Numbered from the stretch's first letter, positions 1 through 8,536 are shown. The stretch is 57,250 nt of DNA from an uncultured Bacteroidales bacterium (GCA_903913285.1 CAIWKO010000024.1:1-57250), one strand, 5' to 3'. The notes: generated from the letters alone by a model not told the origin. Numbers and translations: made by a program.

Positions 1-129
1 ATAGAAGTTGAAGCTATAAAAAAGAAACTTGCTAATCAGGATAAAAGTATTGAACTTGTTTTTAGTTATCTGGATGAGCTACTGGAAAAACATGAAAAAA
101 CCAAACCAAGAAAAAAAATTGGTTTTTAG
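1..129 (+). CDS. ORF6N-domain protein, C-terminal fragment (cut by window edge)
   Basis: Frame 1 is open from the first base to a TAG at 127-129, giving 42 residues that end in RKKIGF. The charged helical tail followed by a basic IGF ending is the usual end of Bacteroidota ORF6N-domain proteins, and the ORF6N gene at 4186-4754 ends the same way (RRRIGFKKDE). ORF6N is a phage-type domain thought to bind DNA. Only the tail is visible, so the assignment rests on that resemblance. It would make this the second ORF6N gene within 5 kb. Confidence 0.5.
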   Translation: MEVEAIKKKLANQDKSIELVFSYLDELLEKHEKTKPRKKIGF

Positions 130-150
130 AAACACAGATTAAATTGAGGA

Positions 151-326
151 GCCAAAATGGTAAAGCCAACTTTTTTATTAAAGGCAGGAGTTTTATTTTG
201 AGCGCGTAGAGGAAATTTGAAGAAAAAGACACAGCTTAAGCTAAACTGGAGGATGATTGAATTTATGAAGGCACGGGGAAAACATTTCCCCGCGAGCTGG
301 GCTGGGGTGCCAAAATGGTATAGCCA
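151..326. repeat. Direct repeat pair with a hairpin between (130-338 holds no gene)
   Basis: An 18-bp sequence, GCCAAAATGGTAWAGCCAA, occurs at 151-168 and again at 309-326 with one mismatch, and an AT-rich tail follows both copies. Between them lies a perfect hairpin at 274-292 (CGGGGAAA, loop ACA, TTTCCCCG) with no T-run, so it is not a typical terminator. I see no coding sequence in 130-338. The repeats could be remnants of a small mobile or recombination element. Confidence 0.5.
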
Positions 327-338
327 AAATCTTTATTA

Positions 339-2360
339 TTAAGATCTACCTTGAGGTATTTTTTGTTTTACTTTTATGTTGTTGTTTTCTATGTTTACAA
401 AACTTCCATAAACCCAACCAATTTTACCATTATAATTTATTTTATACCATCGATCTATATTACCATTTATATTTTCCCAATTACCGTTTTCAATAATTAC
501 GCAAACATCTCCAGTATTTAGCTGAAACATTACACTTGCTTTTAAATTTGGTAATGCACGGATATTGACTTTACTGCCATTTATTGTCAATTGCATAGCT
601 TTATTTGAAGATGTTACTTCTGGATTTTCACTAGAAGCACCTATATTTTTTTTTGAATTTTTCTTTTCATAAATAGATGTTATTTTGAAATCAGTATTTA
701 ATGTTACATCCATTGTTATATCATATTGTTGAAAATTATCAGTTTCTTTCTTTTTAAGTAAAAAAACAGCGTTATATATTAAAGTATAAGAAGCAGGCTT
801 TTTTGAGATTGAGAGACTATTATAATCAACAGTTAATTGCTGAAAAGGGTATTTTTTTAAGTAGATGAAAAAATTTTCAACTACTTTATCGGGAGAGATA
901 TTATATGAATCGTAATATCTTTCAACAGGATTTGAAAAATATTCTTTAAGTTTATCATATTCTTTTGATTGTATAATTGAATAATATTCCTTAAGCATTG
1001 TTGTTATTTTAGAATTTTCAATGATTGCAAATGATGAATCTTCAGCTGCATTTTTCGCTTCTTTTATTGAGTCTTTCTGTTTAATTTTTTTATATGCTTC
1101 ATCAGCATACCAACAATTTGAGCTATATTCATCTATAAATGCTTGATAAGCATGAGATGTATTTTCACTTTTTGCTTTTTCCCAAGCTCTTTTTTCTGTT
1201 AGAAAAGGAGGAATTAAAATGGAACAAAGTATAATTATCATTACAAAAAAAGATACAATTGACCATATTATTATTTTCTTTCTTTTCTTAATTATTACTT
1301 TTCTAATATTATCTAATAATACTTTATATTCTTTATTATCAGGATATAAATAAAGTGCTTTTTCAATATTTTCTTTTGAACAAGTGATTTCTTTAGCATT
1401 GAATTTATCTTTAGCGAATTCAAACAATTTATCTGCTAAGATTTGTTTAGAAATATTGCTTTTATTCAATAGATATGCCTCATTATAAGAATTTATTGCA
1501 TTATCAAAGTTTTTTTGTTCAATATTTAAATTACCTTGAAATATCAAAAGTTCTTCAAGTAATATTCTCTCTTGATTATTTAAATTGTTTACAAGCAAAG
1601 CAATATTTATTCCCTGAATCCTTGATAACAATCGTTTATCATAGGGGCTTAGTTTAAATAAGGCATAAGAATAAAAAAACAGTGCTTTATTTTTATCATC
1701 ATCATTTTTAAGTTTTATCAAAATCGCACCAAGTAATTCACATGCTTTTCTATAATCATTTTCCATACATGAATTTATGCCAACTTCAAATTGAGCCATG
1801 ACATTATCAGGTGCAACTTCAAGCACCTTTTCTAAAGCTTCCAGAGTTTCTTTTTCGTTATTTAATTTTAGTAATATTTCGGATTTTTTTATTAAAGCAT
1901 ACTTGTCGTTAGGCTTAATTTCTATAAAACGATTCAAATAAACCAATGCCTCTTTTTCTTTTTCAGATTTGAAAGCAATTTCAGACAAATCTTTCAATAA
2001 TACTAAATCTAACGGATTACTATCTAATAATTTTTCGGCAATCTTTGCAGCATCTTCCAAGTTACCAACTTTTTCATACGATTTATAAAGTAATTCGTTA
2101 GCGAAAGAATCGTTTTTATCAATCACCAAAATTTTATTCAAAATATCTATAGCATCAGTATGTAGTAGCTTGTTGTAAAGAAATTGAGCATATTCCTTCA
2201 ATATTTCAGTATTGAGAGGATTCAACATGATTTTATCTTCAAACACTGACCTTTGAGCGATGTCCTCTGAACTTAATGTTGATGTTAATTTACTACCACA
2301 ATTTTTACAATAATTTTTCTCGTCAGGATAAGAAAAATCACATTTTGGACATTTTTTCAT
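339..2360 (-). CDS. Zinc-ribbon, TPR, transmembrane and bacterial SH3 domain protein
   Basis: The 673-residue protein starts with a zinc ribbon (CPKC then CKNC, residues 4-21). Roughly residues 50-350 are TPR-like helical repeats. One transmembrane segment follows a KKRKK stretch at about 355-385. The last third is extracytoplasmic, and residues 595-665 resemble a bacterial SH3 domain (INIRALPNL start, GWVYGSFV end). This predicts a cytoplasmic TPR and zinc-ribbon part joined to an SH3 domain outside the membrane, which may bind cell-wall peptides. It is the last gene of a minus-strand block beginning at 3787, 20 bp after a second zinc-ribbon membrane protein. The function is not known to me; the domain reading is fairly secure. 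Confidence 0.75.
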   Translation of the reverse strand: MKKCPKCDFSYPDEKNYCKNCGSKLTSTLSSEDIAQRSVFEDKIMLNPLNTEILKEYAQFLYNKLLHTDAIDILNKILVIDKNDSFANELLYKSYEKVGNLEDAAKIAEKLLDSNPLDLVLLKDLSEIAFKSEKEKEALVYLNRFIEIKPNDKYALIKKSEILLKLNNEKETLEALEKVLEVAPDNVMAQFEVGINSCMENDYRKACELLGAILIKLKNDDDKNKALFFYSYALFKLSPYDKRLLSRIQGINIALLVNNLNNQERILLEELLIFQGNLNIEQKNFDNAINSYNEAYLLNKSNISKQILADKLFEFAKDKFNAKEITCSKENIEKALYLYPDNKEYKVLLDNIRKVIIKKRKKIIIWSIVSFFVMIIILCSILIPPFLTEKRAWEKAKSENTSHAYQAFIDEYSSNCWYADEAYKKIKQKDSIKEAKNAAEDSSFAIIENSKITTMLKEYYSIIQSKEYDKLKEYFSNPVERYYDSYNISPDKVVENFFIYLKKYPFQQLTVDYNSLSISKKPASYTLIYNAVFLLKKKETDNFQQYDITMDVTLNTDFKITSIYEKKNSKKNIGASSENPEVTSSNKAMQLTINGSKVNIRALPNLKASVMFQLNTGDVCVIIENGNWENINGNIDRWYKINYNGKIGWVYGSFVNIENNNIKVKQKIPQGRS

Positions 2361-2380
2361 AAAATTAAATTAAAAAAAAA

Positions 2381-3022
2381 TTAAATTTTGGTGCCACAAT
2401 GTTCACAAAATTTATCAGTGTCATTATTATTTAGCTCAATTCCACAATTACCACAAAATGTTTTTTTAATATTGATAGTTTGAGTAGATTGCCTAGTATT
2501 GGACATGTGTAATAAATCAAATAAAGCAAAAATCATATAAAAAAAAGAGGCAATAGTAAAAATTATTAAGCCATATTGGGGAATAACGTCTATATGGCCT
2601 GTAACACTTCCATAACTGGAATTATAACTACTAGTACCTTGTATTCCAGACCATCCCAAGATATGAGCTAAGCCTAATATAAAGGTTATCACGCCCGGTA
2701 TAAATGCCCATTTAATTTTAATAATAAATAAAATACAGGCAACAATTGCAATTAATAATCCTAGAATACCATCTCCAAAATAAATACCAGAAATACCTCC
2801 ACTGTTATAGCTTCCGTTATAATTACCATAGCTAGATGAATAATGAGCAGAACTTGATGCTGCTACCCATGGTAGAAAAACAGATATTACTGTTATTAAT
2901 GCTAAAATAATACCAAAATAATTAACCTTCTTCTCAATGGTAATATCTTTTTGTTGTTTATCCCCATTATCATTAATAGGACTTTCGATTTCCAAAATAT
3001 TGGTAATATTATCTTGCTCCAT
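2381..3022 (-). CDS. Membrane protein with C-terminal zinc ribbon
   Basis: The 213-residue protein has about four hydrophobic segments (near 33-52, 83-103, 107-127 and 150-172). Between the first two is a Ser/Tyr/Gly-rich loop at about 55-80. It ends in a double-CxxC zinc ribbon (CGNC and CEHC) in the last 25 residues. The 2-bp gap to the gene before it and 20-bp gap to the next zinc-ribbon gene suggest one transcript. The ribbon is C-terminal here and N-terminal in the neighbour, which could let the two meet on the cytoplasmic side. No specific function is recognised. Confidence 0.7.
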   Translation of the reverse strand: MEQDNITNILEIESPINDNGDKQQKDITIEKKVNYFGIILALITVISVFLPWVAASSSAHYSSSYGNYNGSYNSGGISGIYFGDGILGLLIAIVACILFIIKIKWAFIPGVITFILGLAHILGWSGIQGTSSYNSSYGSVTGHIDVIPQYGLIIFTIASFFYMIFALFDLLHMSNTRQSTQTINIKKTFCGNCGIELNNNDTDKFCEHCGTKI

Positions 3023-3024
3023 AA

Positions 3025-3237
3025 TTATTTTTGTTTTTTAAAAAGAACAAATAGAAAAATGCTAAGTGTTATATCAGCTATTATATATCCTATTATAATA
3101 AAATATGTAGGCGTATTGATACCAAATAATTCTCTAGAATTACCATGTTTGGCAACAAAAATCAAATCACTTAATCCCCAGATTATTGGAATCAAAGAAC
3201 CTATAAATGCCAGTAACGTTGCAGTTTTTAATTTCAT
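3025..3237 (-). CDS. Small membrane protein, two transmembrane segments
   Basis: This 70-residue protein consists almost entirely of two hydrophobic helices (about 5-27 and 44-64) joined by a polar loop, and ends in a KKQK tail. It lies 2 bp before the zinc-ribbon membrane protein at 2381-3022 and is probably co-transcribed with it. The N-terminus could be a signal anchor. I do not recognise the family. Confidence 0.6.
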   Translation of the reverse strand: MKLKTATLLAFIGSLIPIIWGLSDLIFVAKHGNSRELFGINTPTYFIIIGYIIADITLSIFLFVLFKKQK

Positions 3238-3281
3238 AAGTTTATTTTATTTATACATATATTACAGGTTCTTCAAGATAG

Positions 3282-3494
3282 TTAAATCCAATGGTTTTTT
3301 TTAGAGAAATCAACAAGTTGTGATTGAGTAAATGTATTTACAACTATATTATTTTGGATTAAATTATAACAAACTTCGTTCGAATTACTGATGTAAATAG
3401 ATTTATAAGTTTTAGTGTTTTTACTTACTATCTCTAATTTATAACCTAAGCATTCTAATGCATATTTAGCTTTATCTAGTTCAATATTTTTCAT
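3282..3494 (-). CDS. Small hypothetical protein
   Basis: This 70-residue soluble protein has an N-terminal helix (residues 3-17) followed by short strands (KLEIVS, YKSIYIS, NIVVNTF) and a final helix. The alpha-beta pattern suggests a small compact domain. Its ATG overlaps the stop codon region of the gene before it by 4 bp, which points to translational coupling and supports both being real. The family and function are not recognised. Confidence 0.6.
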   Translation of the reverse strand: MKNIELDKAKYALECLGYKLEIVSKNTKTYKSIYISNSNEVCYNLIQNNIVVNTFTQSQLVDFSKKNHWI

Positions 3495-3787
3495 AACTTA
3501 ATTGTCTTGTCAAATTCATCAGAAGTTATTTCTTCTAAAACAACATTTGCATAAATTTGCCATTCACCATCTTTCTTGTTAAAAGTTAAATTTCTTGTTT
3601 TTACTTTGAAACAGCCTTTTTGTCCATCTTCCTCCTTTAGGAAACCAATATAGTCACCTACATGAGGAATATCAGATAAACTTTCTGTCACAATTTCTTT
3701 TTCATTAAGCCGCTCATCATATGGCCTTTGTGCTTCGACATTGAATTGTTGAAATTCAATTCTAACTTTAGTTGGAGTAATTTTCAT
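3491..3787 (-). CDS. Hypothetical protein, beta-rich
   Basis: This 98-residue protein is predicted to be mostly beta-strand: an N-terminal strand (KVRIEFQQF), a central HVGDYIGFL segment, and a run of strands toward the end. It has no signal peptide or membrane segment. It is first in the block that continues through 3282-3494 (4-bp overlap) to 339. A terminator for the candidate ncRNA lies upstream at 3859-3893, so this block probably has its own promoter in 3788-3858, although I see no clear TAnnTTTG there. Function unknown. Confidence 0.6.
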   Translation of the reverse strand: MKITPTKVRIEFQQFNVEAQRPYDERLNEKEIVTESLSDIPHVGDYIGFLKEEDGQKGCFKVKTRNLTFNKKDGEWQIYANVVLEEITSDEFDKTIKL

Positions 3788-3858
3788 AATATACTCTTTT
3801 TTAAATTTTGCTTACTCTTTATAATAGCTTTTCGGCATCTGCTTTTGTTTGTGCATAT

Positions 3859-3893
3859 AAAAAAAAACAGCGTGGCCAATTGCCACCGCTGTT
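3859..3893 (-). terminator. Rho-independent terminator of the candidate ncRNA
   Basis: On the minus strand, AACAGCG(G)TGGC, loop AATTG, GCCACGCTGTT forms an 11-bp stem with one bulged G, followed at once by nine T residues (3859-3867). The T-run lies only on the minus-strand side, which fixes the direction. Confidence 0.8.
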
Positions 3894-4001
3894 GAGGCCC
3901 GACCAAGAGCCCTGTTACAGATAAAGCAACGACCACGCTTTCGCATGGCGTCTTGCTTACTATCCTGTAACATGTTATAAATTGGTCGATTTCAACAACA
4001 G
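3859..4001 (-). ncRNA. Candidate structured small RNA, about 140 nt
   Basis: Read on the minus strand, this gene-free stretch folds into nested helices. CTGTTG (3996-4001) can pair with CAACAG (3889-3894). CGACCAA (3982-3988 on the complement) pairs with TTGGTCG (3900-3906). TGTTACAG (3965-3972) pairs with CTGTAACA (3913-3920). Inside is an AAGCAA/TTGCTT helix, then a hairpin capped by a GAAA tetraloop. The RNA ends in a strong terminator at 3859-3893. The CAACAG arm also forms part of the terminator stem, so two folds compete. No open reading frame explains it. I cannot assign a family; a 6S-like regulatory RNA is one possibility among several. Confidence 0.55.
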
Positions 4002-4185
4002 AATTTGGCTAAACGCTATATTTTATTGGTTTTTATGCTACATTTTTATAAATTTGGTTTTAATTTTTGTTATAATTTGATTGTAAAGGTAGTAATTTAT
4101 TAATTGGATTTTAAAATGGTGAGAAAAACTTTAAAAATATTTTATAGTTGAATTACAATTTTTGAGATGTTAAAGGATGATGGGA

Positions 4186-4754
4186 TTATTCATCTTTTTT
4201 GAAACCGATGCGCCTGCGCTGGCTTTGATCGATTTGTTGTTTGTCTTTTTGTAACAGGTAGTTAATTGCCTCATAAACATCATTAAATTGCTTGTTGTAT
4301 CGCGATTCAATTTCTTTGAGTTTATCGTTTAATTCCTTGTAGTTTAAACAAATTGCTTTAAAGCAATAAAAGCTCTAACAATTGCAATACTTGTTTTTCT
4401 TGCTTTCTTACTTTTTAATATATTTGCCAACATAGCTACTCCATGCTCAGAAAATGCAAAAGGTAATTTTCGGTTGCCACCCCATCTTGACATCACAGTT
4501 TGTGATTTCAAGTTAGCATCACTTATATTATCAATATTTTCGGGTTCTGATATTAGGATTTGTGATAATATGATTTCCCATTCTGTTTTTGAAAGCCGGA
4601 ACATAAAATCAATTGGAAAAACGTCCAAATTACGTTTTACAGCTTGATTTAATACACGTGTTTCTACTTCATAGAGTTCGGCAAGATCGAAATCGAGCAT
4701 TACTTTTTGTCCTCTAATTTCGTAAATTTTGTTCTGAATAATTTGAAGTTCCAT
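4186..4754 (-). pseudogene. ORF6N-domain protein gene broken by a one-base deletion
   Basis: Residues 1-136 (4344-4754) form a typical ORF6N domain: MELQIIQNKIYEIRG start, then MLDFDLAELYEVETRVLNQ, RWGG and AFSEHGVAMLANIL. The frame then stops at TAA 4344-4346. A second frame carries on directly as NYKELNDKLKEIESRYNKQ and ends RRRIGFKKDE at 4186. The break is at GTTTAAAC; with one more T it would read V-L-N-Y-K, the usual family sequence. The intact protein would be about 189 residues. ORF6N proteins are phage-type and probably bind DNA. Either the gene has decayed or one T was lost in sequencing. Confidence 0.8.
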
Positions 4755-4982
4755 GTATGTCTTATGATTTAAATTTTACCCTTAACAATACTGATTAAAA
4801 GTAACAAGGACAAAATTAATGAATAATAATTGGTTTTGGGCCTGAATAAAAAAATTTGAAAAAATCCAACCTTCAGAATTACTTCAAGAAATGTGTTGAT
4901 TGGAAGGTTGTTTTGATAAAGTAAGAAGGATGATTGTTCTGATAAAAATATAATAAATTCAAAGTATGCAGCGTATTATGAA

Positions 4983-5162
4983 GGATAAATTCACGAATTT
5001 ATCCTACGGCGGACAGGACATGTCCCGCTTTCGTTCGAGACGCTTCGCTCCTCAGGATGACGCGGGACGGCTGCCAATGACAAGTTTTTATTACAAATAG
5101 CAAATCAACTATTTAAGAATGCCTAAATTTTGGATGGGCCGACTTCTCCGCCAAAGGGCGGA
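4983..5162. repeat. Intergenic inverted repeats and a dispersed-repeat motif (4755-5368 has no gene)
   Basis: This gap contains several short palindromic elements. GGATAAATTC/GAATTTATCC is a perfect 10-bp inverted repeat at 4983-5004. CGCTTCGCTCCTCAGGATGA at about 5041-5060 (complement TCATCCTGAGGAGCGAAGCG) resembles a dispersed intergenic repeat seen in many bacteria. TCCGCCAAAGGGCGGA at 5147-5162 is a 6-bp hairpin whose near-copy lies at 21480-21495. No promoter for the gene at 5369 is obvious. Confidence 0.5.
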
Positions 5163-5368
5163 CAGGGACACGCTGTTCAATAATTATTACATAAAGTGAT
5201 TTTTGGAAGAACAGCGGCTCAGCCTGACCCCTTATAATTTTCATTGAATGTTAGTTTTGGGCGCAGCCTAATTATCCCATGTATGATCTCAAATTAGATG
5301 CTGTAATCACCAAATTAATGATTCTGTTTAGTTGCAATTGTGTATTTTTGTTCATCGAACTTATCGTC

Positions 5369-6298
5369 ATGAAAATCCAACCCATCCTACAGGATAAACC
5401 GCCCTACCAAAAGTTTCTCTACTTTCTTTTCATCGTGTTCGCGAGTTTGATTCTGATAAATCTCCTGGGTTTGCTCATCGCCATACCTTTCTATGGCCGT
5501 TCGTTTGCAGATAGTTTTTCCGGGGGCTACGATTTTTCGGACGCTATAACCCTTTCGAAACTAAAATACCTGCAAATTGTAAATCAGTTTGCCATGTTCA
5601 TAGTGCCGGTGCTGCTGTTTGCCATGTTTAGCGGCAACAGCATTTCGGGCTATTTAAAACTCAACACCAAAGCCGCGCCGGTTTCGCTGCTTTTGGCTGC
5701 AGGGGTTATTATTGCGGGCTTGCCCTTGCTCAACTGCATCACCCAATGGAATGCCGGCATGAGCTTCCCCAAAGCCTTTTCGGGCATTGAACACTGGATG
5801 CGCACCTCCGAAACCCTGAACGACAACCTCACTACTGCATTTCTGGGCACCACGTCGGCGTGGGGTTTTGTGGTCAACCTGCTTATGATGTCCATTTTGC
5901 CGGCCATAGGCGAAGAACTGTTTTTCAGGGGCGTTGTGCAGCGCGTGTTTGCCGAATGGTTTCGCAACATACATGTGGCCGTAATTGTAACGGCTTTTAT
6001 ATTCAGCGCCATCCATTTTCAGTTTTTCGGATTTGTTCCGCGATTTTTGCTGGGCATGTTTCTGGGCTACGTGTTTTACTGGACCGGGAGTTTGTGGGCG
6101 CCCATCATGGTACATTTCATCAACAACGGCCTGGCGGTTTGCGTGGCGTTTTTGGCTGCCAGAGGTCTGGTGAACCAAAACTACAACACCTTCGGCAGTT
6201 CCGACAATGTCTGGGTGATAGTGCTCAGCACCCTGACGATTTCGGGCATGATGCTGCTGTTATACAAATTTCGCCGCAACAATAAAGCTTTGGTTTAG
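5369..6298 (+). CDS. CPBP-family intramembrane metalloprotease
   Basis: This is a polytopic membrane protein of the CPBP (CAAX protease/Abi) family, putative membrane-embedded glutamate/histidine proteases. The motifs are in order: EELFFRG at about 182-188 of this start, FSAIHFQF with the metal-site His near 216, and a later MVHFINN. I chose the ATG at 5369 (MKIQPILQDK). The frame is open to an ATG at 5279, but the intervening DNA is AT-rich and codes for an extra hydrophobic stretch unlike the rest, while GC-rich coding composition begins at 5369. The protein is about 309 residues with around eight membrane segments. Its substrate is unknown. Confidence 0.85.
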   Translation: MKIQPILQDKPPYQKFLYFLFIVFASLILINLLGLLIAIPFYGRSFADSFSGGYDFSDAITLSKLKYLQIVNQFAMFIVPVLLFAMFSGNSISGYLKLNTKAAPVSLLLAAGVIIAGLPLLNCITQWNAGMSFPKAFSGIEHWMRTSETLNDNLTTAFLGTTSAWGFVVNLLMMSILPAIGEELFFRGVVQRVFAEWFRNIHVAVIVTAFIFSAIHFQFFGFVPRFLLGMFLGYVFYWTGSLWAPIMVHFINNGLAVCVAFLAARGLVNQNYNTFGSSDNVWVIVLSTLTISGMMLLLYKFRRNNKALV

Positions 6299-6412
6299 AG
6301 CCCTCGCGCCTGTTTATTAACGATGCCGTGTGAGTAACTCAAAAACGGGCACTGTTTTTCACGCGCGTTTACAGATTAATTTTAGTTCACTTTTTCAGAA
6401 AACTACCTGTAT

Positions 6413-7756
6413 ATGGCAAAAAAAATCAAAACCGGCGAAAAAAAGATCTTTGTGTTGGACACTTCCGTGATCATCTATAACCACAATGCCATCCGCAATT
6501 TCGACAACAACGATGTTGCAATTCCCATCACCGTTCTGGAAGAGTTGGATAACTTTAAAAAAGGCAACGACATCAAGAATTTCGAGGCGCGCGAATTCAC
6601 CCGCATCATCGATACCCTTTCGGCCAACTATTCGTTGCAGGATTGGATACCTATTGATACCAAAGGCGGCGGCATGTTTAAAGTAGAGATGAACGGCAAA
6701 AAAGGCGACATCGATGCCTGCAAAATATTTGGCGACGACAAACCCGACCACCGCATACTAAACGCCACCCTCTCGCTCATAAAAGACAATCCCGACAAAA
6801 AAGTGATACTGGTAACCAAAGACATCAACCTGCGGCTCAAGGCCAAATCGTTGAATATAGTTGCCGAAGATTACGAAACCGGGAAGATAAAAGACATCGA
6901 TTCGCTCTACACCGGCAAAACCCTTATCGAGGGCCTGCACAGCGAGATCATCGAAAAAATTTACAACACGGGGTTTTGCTTGCCCGAAGATGTTGGCATA
7001 GTTGATCCCATCCCCAACCATTATTTTATACTAAAGAACACCAAAAGTTCGGCGCTCACCTTTTTTAACCCCTTGAACGGGCTGATAGAGCGCATCGAAA
7101 AACGTTCGGCGCTTCGCATCAATCCGCGCAATGCCGAGCAGGTGTTCGCGCTGCACGCCCTTTTGAATCCTGCCGTGAAACTCGTCACCCTGCAGGGCAT
7201 AGCCGGAACCGGAAAAACTTTGCTGGCGCTGGCCGGAGCTTTAGAACAGAAACGCGATTTCCGCCAGATATATCTGGCCCGCCCGGTGGTGCCCCTGAGC
7301 AATAAAGATCTGGGGTTTTTGCCCGGCGACATACAGTCGAAGCTCAATCCGTACATGGAACCCTTGTTCGACAACCTGAAAATGATACAACATCAGTTCG
7401 ACGAACGCGACAAGGAATTCAAAAACATCACCGAAGCGGTTGATAAAGATAAGCTGGTGATCACTCCGCTTGCTTACATCCGTGGCCGCAGCCTGTCGAA
7501 CATATTTTTCATAGTCGACGAAGCTCAAAACCTCACGCCTCACGAAGTAAAAACCATTATAACCCGAGCCGGCGAAAACACCAAGATCGTGTTCACGGGC
7601 GATGTGCATCAGATCGACACACCGTATCTCGACTCCGAAAGTAACGGACTCTCGGTGTTGATCGACAAGATCAAGCATCACCCGATTTATGCTCACGTGC
7701 AGTTAGAAAAAGGCGAGCGCTCGGAGCTGGCAAATTTGGCCGGCGAACTTTTATAA
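6413..7756 (+). CDS. PIN-PhoH fusion ATPase/ribonuclease
   Basis: The 447-residue protein joins an N-terminal PIN nuclease domain (LDTSVII with Asp16, EELDNFKK with Glu43/44, later acidic residues near 137) to a C-terminal PhoH-type P-loop ATPase (Walker A GIAGTGKT at 262-269, FIVDEAQN Walker B, TGDVHQID sensor). This is the PhoH2 arrangement, described elsewhere as an ATP-dependent RNA helicase/RNase. It is 10 bp upstream of an alpha/beta hydrolase gene in the same direction. The region is GC-rich compared with its surroundings, as are its two neighbours. No TA-type antitoxin gene accompanies it. Confidence 0.9.
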   Translation: MAKKIKTGEKKIFVLDTSVIIYNHNAIRNFDNNDVAIPITVLEELDNFKKGNDIKNFEAREFTRIIDTLSANYSLQDWIPIDTKGGGMFKVEMNGKKGDIDACKIFGDDKPDHRILNATLSLIKDNPDKKVILVTKDINLRLKAKSLNIVAEDYETGKIKDIDSLYTGKTLIEGLHSEIIEKIYNTGFCLPEDVGIVDPIPNHYFILKNTKSSALTFFNPLNGLIERIEKRSALRINPRNAEQVFALHALLNPAVKLVTLQGIAGTGKTLLALAGALEQKRDFRQIYLARPVVPLSNKDLGFLPGDIQSKLNPYMEPLFDNLKMIQHQFDERDKEFKNITEAVDKDKLVITPLAYIRGRSLSNIFFIVDEAQNLTPHEVKTIITRAGENTKIVFTGDVHQIDTPYLDSESNGLSVLIDKIKHHPIYAHVQLEKGERSELANLAGELL

Positions 7757-7765
7757 CAGCGTTTT

Positions 7766-8536
7766 ATGGAATTGTATTATCGCAGTTTCGGTGAAGGCAA
7801 GCCTGTCGTAATACTTCACGGTTTGTTGGGCATGTCCGATAACTGGATGATGCCTGCCAAACAACTTGCCGAAAACCACAGGGTGATACTTCCCGATCTG
7901 CGCAATCATGGCAATTCGCCCCATTCCGATACGTTCGATCTGCAGTCGCTTGTCAACGATATCGCCGAACTGATAACCACGCTCGGGCTATCATCGGTCG
8001 CCCTGATCGGACATTCGCTGGGCGGCAGAATTGCAATTTCGCTGGCGCTTCAACAGCCCGCCCTGATTGAAAAACTTGTTGTTGTTGATATAGCCCCGCG
8101 AAAATATTCGGGCAACAAGAGCATAGCCAATTTGCTCATCGCGATGAGCAAGGTCGATTTCGCGAAATACACTGCCCTGTCCGATATCGAAAACTTTATT
8201 GCCCGCTTTCTCCCCGATGTTCGCGTGAGGCAACTGGTCCTGAAAAACATCAAGCGTCTGGCCCCGGGTGTGTTTGGCTGGAAATGCAACTTCGAGGTTA
8301 TCGTGGCCCATGTCGAAACTTTGATGAGCCCGGTGTTCGAAGAAAGCGAATTCCGCAAACCCACCCTGTTCCTCAAAGGGGGCCTGTCGGATTTTATTTT
8401 ACCGGAAGATTTTAAGACGATCTTACACTATTTTCCGTTGGCCGAAATTCACACCCTGCCAAATGCCGGCCATTGGCTGCACGTTGACGAACCTCAGCTT
8501 TTTTTGGACGAGGTCACTGCTTTTTTACCAAGCTGA
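7766..8536 (+). CDS. Alpha/beta-fold hydrolase (YbfF-like esterase)
   Basis: The 256-residue cytosolic protein has the HGLLG oxyanion strand near residue 18, the nucleophile elbow GHSLGG with Ser84, and the terminal histidine in NAGHWLHVDEP (His236). Length and motif order match the YbfF-like acyl-CoA/thioester esterases of the alpha/beta hydrolase family; the natural substrate cannot be read from sequence. It follows phoH by 9 bp and is probably co-transcribed. Its last 43 bp overlap the 3' end of gldD on the opposite strand. Confidence 0.88.
   Translation: MELYYRSFGEGKPVVILHGLLGMSDNWMMPAKQLAENHRVILPDLRNHGNSPHSDTFDLQSLVNDIAELITTLGLSSVALIGHSLGGRIAISLALQQPALIEKLVVVDIAPRKYSGNKSIANLLIAMSKVDFAKYTALSDIENFIARFLPDVRVRQLVLKNIKRLAPGVFGWKCNFEVIVAHVETLMSPVFEESEFRKPTLFLKGGLSDFILPEDFKTILHYFPLAEIHTLPNAGHWLHVDEPQLFLDEVTAFLPS

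Noticed and set aside
3859-4001. Retron or IS200/IS605 end
   Set aside because: No reverse transcriptase or transposase gene is nearby; the terminator and nested helices fit a stand-alone RNA better.
5654-6178. 174-codon minus-strand ORF and other long ORFs opposite the CPBP, PhoH and aspS genes
   Set aside because: They are shadows in GC-rich genes, where antisense frames stay open; none shows a recognisable domain, and the plus-strand proteins have family motifs.
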